7,636 nt of DNA from Spirochaeta sp. (GTDB lineage Bacteria; Spirochaetota; Spirochaetia; Spirochaetales_E; Spirochaetaceae_B): contig JAUUYD010000102.1 of assembly GCA_030590585.1 (NCBI GenBank), forward strand, positions 1-7,636, read 5' to 3'. A program made the position numbers and the translations under genes. The notes under the pieces were generated by a model. That model was not told where the DNA came from. It searched no databases and saw only the letters and a program-made list of their open reading frames with translations. Shown here in pieces: positions 1 through 6,405 of this stretch (the stretch's first letter is position 1; each line of letters opens with the position of its first letter).

Positions 1-434
1 CCACACTGATGTGCCGCTGCATCGATCCGGGAAACGGCAAGTCCTTCCCCATGATACTGGAAACCAAGAGAATGTCTCCCGGAGATACAAATAACTGGTT
101 TATCGAAGTATACGGGACGGAAGGCTCGGCGAGATTTACAACCCGTGATCCGAGATCTTTTTATTATCTGGAAACCCGGGGCAAAGAACAGGGCTGGACC
201 AGGGTGGATATCGGTCCGGCCAGTTTTCTGCCGACTATAACCGGAGGCATATTCGAATTCGGTTTCTCGGATTCCTTTCAGCAGATGCTGGGTGCTTTTA
301 TGCAGGAATTCCGCGAGGGAGGGTCAACACACTCCTTCCCCAATGTACTGCCGGAGGAGACGGTTTGGAGCCATCAGATAATGACCGCCGCCCTTGAGTC
401 ACATAATACTGGTAAAAGGGTGAGTTTGGATTAG
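1..434 (+). CDS. Gfo/Idh/MocA family oxidoreductase, C-terminal part (5' truncated)
   Basis: This is the last ~144 residues of a gene that enters from upstream; the frame is open from the first base, so the internal ATG at 9 is not a start. The Gfo/Idh/MocA family consists of NAD(P)-dependent cytosolic dehydrogenases that oxidise sugars, inositols or related alcohols. The N-terminal Rossmann fold lies outside the window. The visible part matches the C-terminal alpha/beta substrate domain: a strand ending in EVYGTEGSARF, where these proteins commonly have a (V/I)xGTxG turn, a helix SFQQMLGAFMQEF, and the usual ending ALESHNTGKRVSLD. The TAG stop lies 9 bases before the NagA-like gene, so the two are probably co-transcribed. 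The substrate cannot be read from this fragment. Family assignment is fairly secure; the specific activity is unknown. Confidence 0.85.
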   Translation, partial: TLMCRCIDPGNGKSFPMILETKRMSPGDTNNWFIEVYGTEGSARFTTRDPRSFYYLETRGKEQGWTRVDIGPASFLPTITGGIFEFGFSDSFQQMLGAFMQEFREGGSTHSFPNVLPEETVWSHQIMTAALESHNTGKRVSLD

Positions 435-443
435 ACTTCAGTC

Positions 444-1622
444 ATGTTTGATTTATTGATAAAAGATGTAAATGTGATTCTTCCCGACAGCGTTCTTGAA
501 GGAATGTCTGTCGGGATAATCGATGGTAAAATTGTCTCTGTTTTTTCATCCCCGAGCGAGGGCGGGATGGATGCGAAAGAGTTTTTTGACGGCAGAGGCG
601 GTTTTCTATCCCCGGGGTTTATAGATCTTCATATACACGGTGTTAAAGATCTGCAGTTTGACAAGGGCCCGGACGATCTTCAGGCCATTTGCAAGGTACT
701 TCCATCCTTCGGAGTTACCGGTGTACTGGCCGGTATACTCCCGCTGCCCCCCGGTGAAGATAATCTGTTTATTGAAACCTTGTCCGGGAGGCAATATACA
801 GGTACTGAACTCCTGGGTTTTTTCTTTGAGGGTCCTTTCCTGGGGCTTCCCGGGGCTATCAATCCAAAGTCCCTGATGGAACGGACTGAAGCAAGGGTGA
901 ATGCCATGAGAGATTCAGCTTTACCTTATCGGAGTATTTTTGCCATCTCTCCTGAGGTGGAGAATGCCCTTGGACTTATTCACTGCATGAAAGAAGACGG
1001 TAATCCGGTATTCATTACGCACACGGCGGCGGATGTGAATCAGACCGTATCCGCAATCAAAGCCGGCGCGGGTCATGCCACTCATTTTTATGATGTATTT
1101 CCCTGCCCGGCCGAACAAGACCCCGGAGTGCGGCCATGCGGTGCGGTTGAGGTGATTCTTGCCGATCAGGATGTCAGTGTGGATTTTATACTTGATTCGG
1201 AACACGTTGATCCCATTGCTGTGAAAATGGCTCTTGCCTGCAAAGGTCCGGATAAAGTCTGTCTTATAACTGATGCCAGTGTAGGAGCTGGTAACCCTCC
1301 GGGAGTGTACAAGGGAATTGGCGATATGGAGGTTCGATTTGCCTATGAGGGAGCCCCTGCCCGGGGAACTGTAAATTCGCCCTGCCCGGGAGGATTGGCC
1401 GGAAGCGGCTTAACCATGGATAGAGCTCTTCGTAATGCTGTGAAATTGTTGGATGTCAGTATTTCTCAGGCATGTCGAATGGCGTCTTTAAATCCTGCTG
1501 CTGTATTAGGCCTTGAGAAAACGCATGGGAGGATAGAAGAAGGGTATAACGCAAGTATGGTTCTTCTGGATGAAGACCTGGAAGTCAAAGCAACCTGGGT
1601 GAATGGGATTAAAGAGTATTAA
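444..1622 (+). CDS. NagA-like amidohydrolase (divergent N-acetylglucosamine-6-phosphate deacetylase family)
   Basis: This 392-residue cytosolic metal-dependent amidohydrolase is of usual NagA length. Seen in order: an N-terminal beta-strand domain, the metal motif GFIDLHIHG (His63, His65), the metal ligand Glu129 in FFFEGPFLG, His193 in ITHTAADVNQ, His214 in GHATHF, His254 in LDSEHVDP, the catalytic Asp277 in LITDASVGAG, then GGLAGSGLTMD and LNPAAVLGL. The catalytic and metal set therefore looks complete. The substrate-facing segments are unusual: the family's THLFNAM is THFYDVF, the usual REPG is QDPG, and the usual ADGIHVHP is LDSEHVDP. NagA normally removes acetate from GlcNAc-6-phosphate; here a different N-acylated compound, perhaps not phosphorylated, is likely (inference). 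No strong Shine-Dalgarno site precedes the ATG, and the 9-base gap from the upstream stop suggests translational coupling. Confidence 0.87.
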   Translation: MFDLLIKDVNVILPDSVLEGMSVGIIDGKIVSVFSSPSEGGMDAKEFFDGRGGFLSPGFIDLHIHGVKDLQFDKGPDDLQAICKVLPSFGVTGVLAGILPLPPGEDNLFIETLSGRQYTGTELLGFFFEGPFLGLPGAINPKSLMERTEARVNAMRDSALPYRSIFAISPEVENALGLIHCMKEDGNPVFITHTAADVNQTVSAIKAGAGHATHFYDVFPCPAEQDPGVRPCGAVEVILADQDVSVDFILDSEHVDPIAVKMALACKGPDKVCLITDASVGAGNPPGVYKGIGDMEVRFAYEGAPARGTVNSPCPGGLAGSGLTMDRALRNAVKLLDVSISQACRMASLNPAAVLGLEKTHGRIEEGYNASMVLLDEDLEVKATWVNGIKEY

Positions 1623-1645
1623 TCTCCATCAGATGTTCTCAGTAT

Positions 1646-1664
1646 GGGATAGAGTATTCCTTTT
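1646..1664 (+). terminator. Possible weak intrinsic terminator after the NagA-like gene
   Basis: GGGAT and ATTCC can pair across a 5-base loop (one G-U pair), directly followed by TTTTGTT. The stem is only five pairs and AT-rich, so termination would be partial at best. It lies 24 bases after the NagA-like stop, the expected place to separate that gene from the GntR transcript. Read-through is plausible. Confidence 0.25.
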
Positions 1665-1691
1665 GTTCTAAGTTACACTTCTTGATAAGAT
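1663..1691 (+). promoter_or_regulatory. Candidate sigma-70 type promoter for the GntR operon
   Basis: A TTGTTC box (1663-1668) lies 17 bases before TAAGAT (1686-1691). The -35 matches consensus at 3 of 6 positions and the -10 at 4 of 6, with ideal spacing. Transcription would start near 1698, inside the palindrome at 1694-1706, which is a classic layout for repression. This is the only intergenic gap long enough to hold a promoter in the window. The boxes are moderate matches, so this is a prediction only. Confidence 0.4.
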
Positions 1692-1693
1692 TA

Positions 1694-1706
1694 GGTTATT
1701 ATAACC
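1694..1706. promoter_or_regulatory. Palindromic candidate operator for the adjacent GntR/UTRA regulator
   Basis: GGTTATTATAACC is an inverted repeat with perfect 6-bp arms around one central base. GntR regulators of the HutC/UTRA type bind short palindromes with GT...AC outer bases and a TA-rich centre, and this site fits that pattern (GTTATTATAAC core). It overlaps the predicted transcription start and lies 28 bases before the preferred GntR start codon, which suggests autoregulation and control of the downstream operon. No second copy was noticed in the window. Confidence 0.55.
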
Positions 1707-1721
1707 ATTCTGAGAATTTAT

Positions 1722-1726
1722 GGGAG
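1722..1726 (+). promoter_or_regulatory. Ribosome binding site fixing the GntR start at 1735
   Basis: GGGAG sits 8 bases before the ATG at 1735. The earlier in-frame ATG at 1720 overlaps this site and has only a weak purine stretch upstream, so 1735 is the better start. Confidence 0.6.
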
Positions 1727-1734
1727 CAGAGTTT

Positions 1735-2451
1735 ATGCCGATGGTGACTTATCAAAGATTGTACAATATCCTCCGGGAAAAAATCTGGAACAAAGATTTT
1801 CTCCCCGGCGTTAAGTTACCGACTGAACGGGAACTCTGTGATGAATATGGAGTTTCCAGAATCACCGTACGTCATTCTCTGATGCTCCTGGAAGGGCAGG
1901 GCCTTATTGAACGGATGCAGGGACGGGGTACTTTTGTAAAAGCATCCAAGCCGAAAAAAATTGCCATTATGGATTATGCCTATTCTAAATCCATGAAGCA
2001 GGATTCACCTGATACAGAGCGAAAGCTGATAACCCGTGAGATAATTATCCCACCCCGGGATATCGCCATGTCCCTTTCTCTTCTTCAAAATGAAGAGTGT
2101 CTTTTTTTTGAGAGATTGGACACAAACAGAGCTGAGAACCTGGCGTTTGACCAGGTATATATCCCTCTGGAATTTTCAAAATCGTTAAAGGATGAGATGC
2201 TGACCCGGATAGATTTCTTGAGTCTCTGGGAAAAGGATGAACCGATTAAGGTGTCGTTTGTACGGGAAGTTATCGAAGCAATTAGCGCGGATGATTTAAT
2301 TGCCAAACGTTTGAACATTTCACACGGCAGCCCGATTCTGATGGACACCGAGATTATGTTTGATAAAGAGGAACGTCCGGTTGCCGTTTTTATCTCAAAG
2401 TACCGGTATGACAGATTCAAGATAGTTTCCACCTATTTCCAGGGGAACTAA
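1735..2451 (+). CDS. GntR family transcriptional regulator with UTRA ligand-binding domain (HutC subfamily)
   Basis: This 238-residue DNA-binding regulator probably represses the catabolic operon it heads and is released by a pathway intermediate. Residues ~4-68 form the winged helix: LYNILREKIW, then LPGVKLPTERELCDEYGVS, the recognition helix SRITVRHSLMLLE, and the wing GLIERMQGRGTFV. Residues ~80-235 form a UTRA effector domain, with the typical strand and ending around SPILMDTEIMFDKEERPVAV and KYRYDRFK. UTRA domains bind small sugars, sugar phosphates, amino acids or similar ligands. The start at 1735 is chosen from its Shine-Dalgarno site; an ATG at 1720 would add five residues. A palindrome just upstream is a likely own operator. 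The next gene begins 24 bases downstream and is probably co-transcribed. The family call is secure; the ligand is unknown. Confidence 0.93.
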   Translation: MPMVTYQRLYNILREKIWNKDFLPGVKLPTERELCDEYGVSRITVRHSLMLLEGQGLIERMQGRGTFVKASKPKKIAIMDYAYSKSMKQDSPDTERKLITREIIIPPRDIAMSLSLLQNEECLFFERLDTNRAENLAFDQVYIPLEFSKSLKDEMLTRIDFLSLWEKDEPIKVSFVREVIEAISADDLIAKRLNISHGSPILMDTEIMFDKEERPVAVFISKYRYDRFKIVSTYFQGN

Positions 2452-2464
2452 TAAGATTATTTCC

Positions 2465-2470
2465 AAGGAG
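2465..2470 (+). promoter_or_regulatory. Ribosome binding site of the ceramidase-like gene
   Basis: AAGGAG is a strong Shine-Dalgarno site five bases before the ATG at 2476. A longer frame would begin at the GTG at 2470, but that codon overlaps the binding site, so 2476 is the start. Confidence 0.75.
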
Positions 2471-2475
2471 TGTTT

Positions 2476-3795
2476 ATGAGTCAGTTAACAGCAGGTTCCG
2501 CAGAATTCGATATTACCCCGAAAGATTCACAGTTTCTTTTCGGTTATCCTCATGTTGAGCGCTACAGTACGGGAACTGAGAATCCACTTTTCAGTAGTTC
2601 TTTATATCTGAATAATGGTAATAACGATATAATGTTTATTGCAAATGATATCATTTTTATTGATAAGGCCATGGGTAAAAGAGCGCGAAAAAGAATTTCG
2701 GAAAGTACCGGTATAGAGGAAGGGGCCATCATGATTTCCGCAACCCATACGCACTCCGGACCTGGTACCGTCGATTATTTAAGCAATTTAAACGATCCCA
2801 TTGTTCCACAGGCAGACCCTGCATATTTACAATTGCTGGAAGACGGTATTGTAGATTCCGGTATTGAAGCATTTAAAAACCGGCGTCCCGCCGAAGCCGG
2901 GCTCAGTATTGCCGATGGCTCCGGTGTTGGGACTAATCGAAGGGACCCTTCGGGACCTGCCGACCCGGAGCTGCCTGTCCTGCTGGTAAGGGATTTGGAA
3001 TCCAGTGCCTATATAGCCTGTATGCTGGTATATTCAATGCATCCCACCGTACTTCATGAAGATTCAACACTCATCAGCGGTGATTTTCCCTCTTTTACCA
3101 GGGAATATCTTCAGAAGAATATTCTTGGAACTCACTGCCCGGTTCTTTATCACACCGGCCCTGAGGGTAACCAAAGCCCCAGACATGTAACGACTGCGAA
3201 CACGTTTTCCGAAGCAAAGAGACTGGGGGAGATGCTGGCCATCGGCGTTGAAAAAGTAATTGGTGATATTGATTATTCCTCTTCAATCAATCTTGCCTGG
3301 GAGCAGGGTTTCATAACCCCCGGTTTGAAAAAAGTAGGTTCTCTGGCGGATGCAGAGATGAAACTGAAAAAGGCCGTCGTCCGTCTGAAATCTCTTAGAG
3401 AAAGTGCTGCTTCAAGTCAGGAAATTCGAACTGCAGAGTGTGACTGGTTTGGCGCTGAAGAGACAATAACTTTGGCAACAGCTTCAGAGAATGGAGAAAT
3501 CGCAAAATATGCTCAAAGCTGCCTTCCTGCAGAAGTTCAGGTTTTCAAAGTCGGAGAATGGTTTTTCAGTGCCTGGCCCGGGGAAGTCTTTATCGAATAC
3601 TCTCTTGAAGTTAAATCCTGTCATGAGAATCTTTTTATTATCAATCTGGCAAATGGAGAGCTCCAGGGTTACATCGTAACTCCGGAGGCTGAAGAAGAAG
3701 GCGGATATGAAGCCTCAAATGCCATGTTCGGATCCGAAACCGGGCAGATGCTGATTGATGAAACTTCAAGAATACTGGGTAAAATGGGCGTATAG
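2476..3795 (+). CDS. Neutral/alkaline non-lysosomal ceramidase-like hydrolase, cytoplasmic
   Basis: This 439-residue protein resembles the N-terminal catalytic domain of neutral ceramidases, zinc enzymes that hydrolyse an amide bond. Seen: an N-terminal AGSAEFDITP strand; ATHTHSGP with His91 and His93; NRRDPSGPADPELPVLLV; HPTVL with His189; SGDFPSFTREYL; GPEGNQSP, whose Ser234 aligns with the catalytic serine of the GDVSP motif in characterised ceramidases; WPGEVF with Glu370; and GGYEASNAMFG with Tyr411. His, His, Glu and Tyr correspond to the known zinc ligands, so the protein looks active. It has no signal peptide and lacks the C-terminal immunoglobulin-like domain of true secreted ceramidases, so ceramide is an unlikely substrate. 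Many sugar operons carry such shorter homologues with unknown amide or ester substrates. It sits between the regulator and the transporter and overlaps the likely start of the latter. Confidence 0.88.
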   Translation: MSQLTAGSAEFDITPKDSQFLFGYPHVERYSTGTENPLFSSSLYLNNGNNDIMFIANDIIFIDKAMGKRARKRISESTGIEEGAIMISATHTHSGPGTVDYLSNLNDPIVPQADPAYLQLLEDGIVDSGIEAFKNRRPAEAGLSIADGSGVGTNRRDPSGPADPELPVLLVRDLESSAYIACMLVYSMHPTVLHEDSTLISGDFPSFTREYLQKNILGTHCPVLYHTGPEGNQSPRHVTTANTFSEAKRLGEMLAIGVEKVIGDIDYSSSINLAWEQGFITPGLKKVGSLADAEMKLKKAVVRLKSLRESAASSQEIRTAECDWFGAEETITLATASENGEIAKYAQSCLPAEVQVFKVGEWFFSAWPGEVFIEYSLEVKSCHENLFIINLANGELQGYIVTPEAEEEGGYEASNAMFGSETGQMLIDETSRILGKMGV

Positions 3796-5032
3796 AATAT
3801 TGGAGACTAAAGCTGCAATTGGCAAAAGAGGGAGGGCTTCTATTCCCTCCCTGCTGGCATTTATCAGTGTGATTATGACTCTGGCCGCTTTTGCCATGTC
3901 TGTAAATGTGATACCACCGCTTGTAACAACGATGGTTGGTGACTTGGGGATTTCACTGAAATCTTTCGGCTACTTGTTTTCCGTTCAGTTCTTTGTCTTT
4001 ATGATTTCATCTTTTGCCGGCGGTGCCCTACTGGAACGAACCGGAATAAAACCGGGATTACTTGTGGCCTTCGGTCTTGTTGGACTTTCGGCGTCATTTT
4101 TTATCATGCCCGTATTGTCGACATTTATAGAGTTGCTGGCATGGATAATACTCCTTGGTTTCAGCGGTGGATTGGTTGAAACTTTTGCCTCGGTACTTGT
4201 TTCCGGTTACGATTCCCCGGGCTCCGGACGCCTTCTCAATCTTTCCCAGGTTTTTTACTGTATCGGGGCAATAGCAGCTCCGCAAATTGTCGCATTACTG
4301 ATGGACAATCAGATTCCCTGGAAGACAATTTTCATCCTTTTCGGTTTTCTGGAACTGATACTGACCATTCTTTTTATATCCTTCTCCTTTCATGATATTC
4401 GTGGACGCTCGGTAATAGAGAGCAGAGACGCAGGGGCAAATACATTAAGGCGGGAGAAATCCCTATTTACAGAACCGACATTCTATCTCCTGGGTTTCTC
4501 AATATTATTCTATGTACTCAGTGAAAGCTTTCTGGTTTTCTGGCTTCCGGCCTATCTGGAAGCCTCCTATTTATTTTCACCGGCTCAAGCCGCACGTGGA
4601 GTGAGTTTATTCTGGACGGGGCTGATAATTGGCAGACTTTTTGCTGTAATTATTCCTAAACGTCTTTCTCTCTGGATTATTCTTTTTATCTCTACCATCG
4701 GGATGCTTGGATGTGCAATAACCTTATCCTTCCTTTGGACTCCGCTGGTTTTGAAATCTTTGATAGTACTGATTGGATTATTCTCAGGTCCTATATGGGC
4801 CACAATTATCTCTGTTGGAAAATACGCCGGGGGCAATTCTCGATTTCTTGCAGCTGTAATAGGTGCCGGTTCCCTGGGTGCTTCCCTGGGACCGCTTGTG
4901 AGCTCCTCCATTATCGGGTACGGCGGATTCAGAATGTTTTTTCCCGGTCTTTCTGCAGGTATAACAATTTTACTGGTTTTAATGTTTTTTTCAGAAATCG
5001 TAATAAATAAAAAGGGGCAGTTATCTAAATGA
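3758..5032 (+). CDS. MFS transporter, 12 membrane segments (substrate unknown)
   Basis: This is a hydrophobic ~424-residue inner-membrane protein of the major facilitator superfamily, which carries small solutes by uniport, symport or antiport. About 12 membrane helices alternate with short loops. The loop after helix 2 holds the MFS motif A variant (GGALLERTGIKPG, residues ~88-100), and a weaker copy occurs in the second half (GRLFAVIIPKR). A hydrophilic central loop (residues ~210-240, HDIRGRSVIESRDAG) divides the two six-helix halves. The start is uncertain: ATG 3758 overlaps the previous gene by 38 bases without a good binding site, TTG 3800 gives a shorter positively charged tail, and helix 1 begins only near residue 31. 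The stop forms an ATGA overlap with the aldolase gene, indicating coupled translation. It probably imports the operon substrate. Confidence 0.88.
   Translation: MKLQEYWVKWAYRILETKAAIGKRGRASIPSLLAFISVIMTLAAFAMSVNVIPPLVTTMVGDLGISLKSFGYLFSVQFFVFMISSFAGGALLERTGIKPGLLVAFGLVGLSASFFIMPVLSTFIELLAWIILLGFSGGLVETFASVLVSGYDSPGSGRLLNLSQVFYCIGAIAAPQIVALLMDNQIPWKTIFILFGFLELILTILFISFSFHDIRGRSVIESRDAGANTLRREKSLFTEPTFYLLGFSILFYVLSESFLVFWLPAYLEASYLFSPAQAARGVSLFWTGLIIGRLFAVIIPKRLSLWIILFISTIGMLGCAITLSFLWTPLVLKSLIVLIGLFSGPIWATIISVGKYAGGNSRFLAAVIGAGSLGASLGPLVSSSIIGYGGFRMFFPGLSAGITILLVLMFFSEIVINKKGQLSK
3829..3852. promoter_or_regulatory. Strong GC-rich hairpin at the ceramidase-like/MFS junction
   Basis: AGGGAGGG (3829-3836) pairs perfectly with CCCTCCCT (3845-3852) across an 8-base loop. 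It starts 34 bases after the ceramidase-like stop. There is no T-run downstream on the plus strand, so it is not a standard terminator. It may stabilise or process the mRNA, or modulate MFS translation. Its 5' arm resembles a Shine-Dalgarno sequence. Confidence 0.45.
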
Positions 5033-5925
5033 AAAAAATCTATTCGGCATCTATTACACCATTAAATGAGAATGGTGATATTGATAAAAAATCACTGGAA
5101 AAGCTGCTGGAGTTTGACCTTAAAAGAGGCATTGAGGGTTTTTTCTTTCTCGGCACAATGGGGGAATGGGCTGTTTTGAGCAGTTCCATGAAAACTGATT
5201 TACTTGAAACAGCAGGATCTGTAATTAATGGGAGAGCGGAGATTATCGTTGGAGCACATGCAACAGGCTTGAGCGGGATTCTTGAGAATATTGAGAAATA
5301 TTCTGAGTACAGATGTGATTCATTCGCCATACAGCTCCCCGGTGGATGGGCCAAACCTGAAGATCCGGTAGCCTATATGCATGATATTGCTGACTTTTCA
5401 GAAAAACCGGTGTATCTGTATTATCTGCCGGGGGTGAACGGCATAGCTTTTTCTAAAGAGCAATTCAAGGATCTTTTCAGCCATCCGAACATTGCAGGAG
5501 TTAAGAATTCTTCAGACAGTTTGAGAGCCCGAAAGGAATTGCTGAATCTAAAAAAGGACGTTGATTTTACTCTTTTTGAGGGGCAGGAATGGGTTGTGGA
5601 TGAATCTCTTGCCCTGGGGTGTGATGGCGCCCTTGTTGGAATGGCTCCATTGGGTGCAAAGCTCTTCCGCAGTATTGCTGATGCTGTTGATGGGGGCGAT
5701 ATGGAGAAAGCCCGGGACTATCAGCGAATAATGATAGAAATATTTGATGGTATATATGGAAAAAATCTGGATACAGTCTGGGTTGGTCAGAAATATGCAC
5801 TCAAAGTTCTGGATATCTTTTCGAGTGAGAAAACAATGGTTCCTTCACAGAAGAATGTTCTCACCCAGGAGAGTAAAAAGAGAATTGAGAACTGTCTTGA
5901 ATCATATAAAGAGTATTTAATTTAA
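5029..5925 (+). CDS. Dihydrodipicolinate synthase / N-acetylneuraminate lyase family aldolase
   Basis: This 298-residue class I aldolase-type TIM barrel has the normal family length. These enzymes form a Schiff base between a lysine and a 2-keto acid, usually pyruvate, and make or split a carbon-carbon bond. Seen: an ASITPLNENGDID start, FFFLGTMGEWAVLS (the family GTTGE loop, here Thr43-Met44), Tyr131 in YLYYLPG as the catalytic tyrosine, Lys159 in IAGVKNSSDS as the Schiff-base lysine, then FEGQEW and LGCDGALVGMAPL near the barrel end. The Thr-to-Met change and GQE in place of the usual GxD suggest a substrate other than aspartate semialdehyde, so this is not a lysine biosynthesis gene (inference). 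It starts at the ATGA overlap with the MFS stop, with AAGGGG upstream. In this operon it most likely splits a 2-keto sugar acid. Confidence 0.92.
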   Translation: MKKIYSASITPLNENGDIDKKSLEKLLEFDLKRGIEGFFFLGTMGEWAVLSSSMKTDLLETAGSVINGRAEIIVGAHATGLSGILENIEKYSEYRCDSFAIQLPGGWAKPEDPVAYMHDIADFSEKPVYLYYLPGVNGIAFSKEQFKDLFSHPNIAGVKNSSDSLRARKELLNLKKDVDFTLFEGQEWVVDESLALGCDGALVGMAPLGAKLFRSIADAVDGGDMEKARDYQRIMIEIFDGIYGKNLDTVWVGQKYALKVLDIFSSEKTMVPSQKNVLTQESKKRIENCLESYKEYLI

Positions 5926-5955
5926 AGGCCCGGGTTACCGGGTGAGGAAATATCA

Positions 5956-6405
5956 ATGAGATATAAGGATGTCGGAGAGGTTCATAAGGACTTCCATCTT
6001 GCAACAAATGAAACAATCAACTTTGTCGTATCAGAATACGGCCGGGATTTTCTGGCTGAATTATTTCGCCGAACTGCACAGTATGTTTATCAGGATATCT
6101 ACAACGAATTGAAGAATGGAGAATATCACAAACTTCTTGAGCATTGGACTTACTACTACAGCCGGGAAAAGGGCGTTTTTAACATCATCGAAAATGAGAA
6201 TGAAGTTTGTTTTCATGTAAGCGACTGTCCTGCCGTGAGGCATTTAAAAGAGAATAAAATTTCTGTTGTTGATGATTTCTATCTTCAAATGGAGTTTATG
6301 AATAATGCCTGGTCTGAGGATACACCGTTTGAAATTGAAACAGATCTTATTTCTGAAGGTGAATATAAAATGACAATAAGGAGACAGTTCAATGATTCCA
6401 AGTGA
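5956..6405 (+). CDS. Small Cys-Pro protein 1, paralogue of the next gene (possible ATC-hydrolase-like fold)
   Basis: I do not recognise this 149-residue soluble protein with certainty. A good Shine-Dalgarno site (GAGGAA) precedes the ATG, 30 bases after the aldolase gene. It has an N-terminal helical half (residues ~1-70, rich in Tyr, Phe and charged residues, with EHWTYYYSREKG) and a C-terminal beta-rich half around VCFHVSDCPAVRHL and PFEIETDLISEGEYKM. It aligns without gaps with the following protein at an offset of seven: Gly29, Asp31, Leu33, Arg38-Arg39, Ala41, Trp64, Glu71, Cys91-Pro92 and the DLIS segment at 130 have partners there. Only Cys85 and Cys91 are present, so it lacks the later cysteines of its partner. 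It may be a non-catalytic or regulatory subunit. There is no signal peptide or membrane segment. Confidence 0.8.
   Translation: MRYKDVGEVHKDFHLATNETINFVVSEYGRDFLAELFRRTAQYVYQDIYNELKNGEYHKLLEHWTYYYSREKGVFNIIENENEVCFHVSDCPAVRHLKENKISVVDDFYLQMEFMNNAWSEDTPFEIETDLISEGEYKMTIRRQFNDSK
6378..6383 (+). promoter_or_regulatory. Ribosome binding site of small Cys-Pro protein 2
   Basis: AAGGAG lies 8 bases before the ATG at 6392 and inside the end of the preceding gene. It supports that start and the 14-base gene overlap, and therefore coupled translation of the pair. Confidence 0.75.

Noticed and set aside
921..1205. Minus-strand open frame of 94 codons inside the NagA-like gene
   Set aside because: It is antisense to the conserved metal-site region and shows no independent coding evidence.
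1623..1734. Riboswitch or small RNA in the intergenic gap
   Set aside because: The gap is only 112 bases and shows no recognisable aptamer; promoter and operator features account for most of it.
2085..2432. Minus-strand open frame of 115 codons inside the GntR gene
   Set aside because: It lies fully inside a gene with clear GntR/UTRA motifs, has no recognisable domain, and fits the antisense shadow of normal coding bias.
3829..3852. Intrinsic terminator after the ceramidase-like gene
   Set aside because: The stem is strong, but the downstream plus-strand sequence TGCTGGCATTT is not a T-run, and the MFS frame is open through it.
4585..4911. Minus-strand open frame of 108 codons inside the MFS gene
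   Set aside because: It is complementary to membrane-segment codons, is Pro/Arg/Ile-rich, resembles no family, and has no convincing binding site.
5040..5354. Minus-strand open frame of 104 codons inside the aldolase gene
   Set aside because: The sense frame has intact catalytic motifs over the same stretch; the antisense frame shows no domain.
5928..5943. Intrinsic terminator between the aldolase and the first small gene
   Set aside because: The stem has only five or six pairs and no T-run follows; the next gene has a good binding site immediately afterwards.
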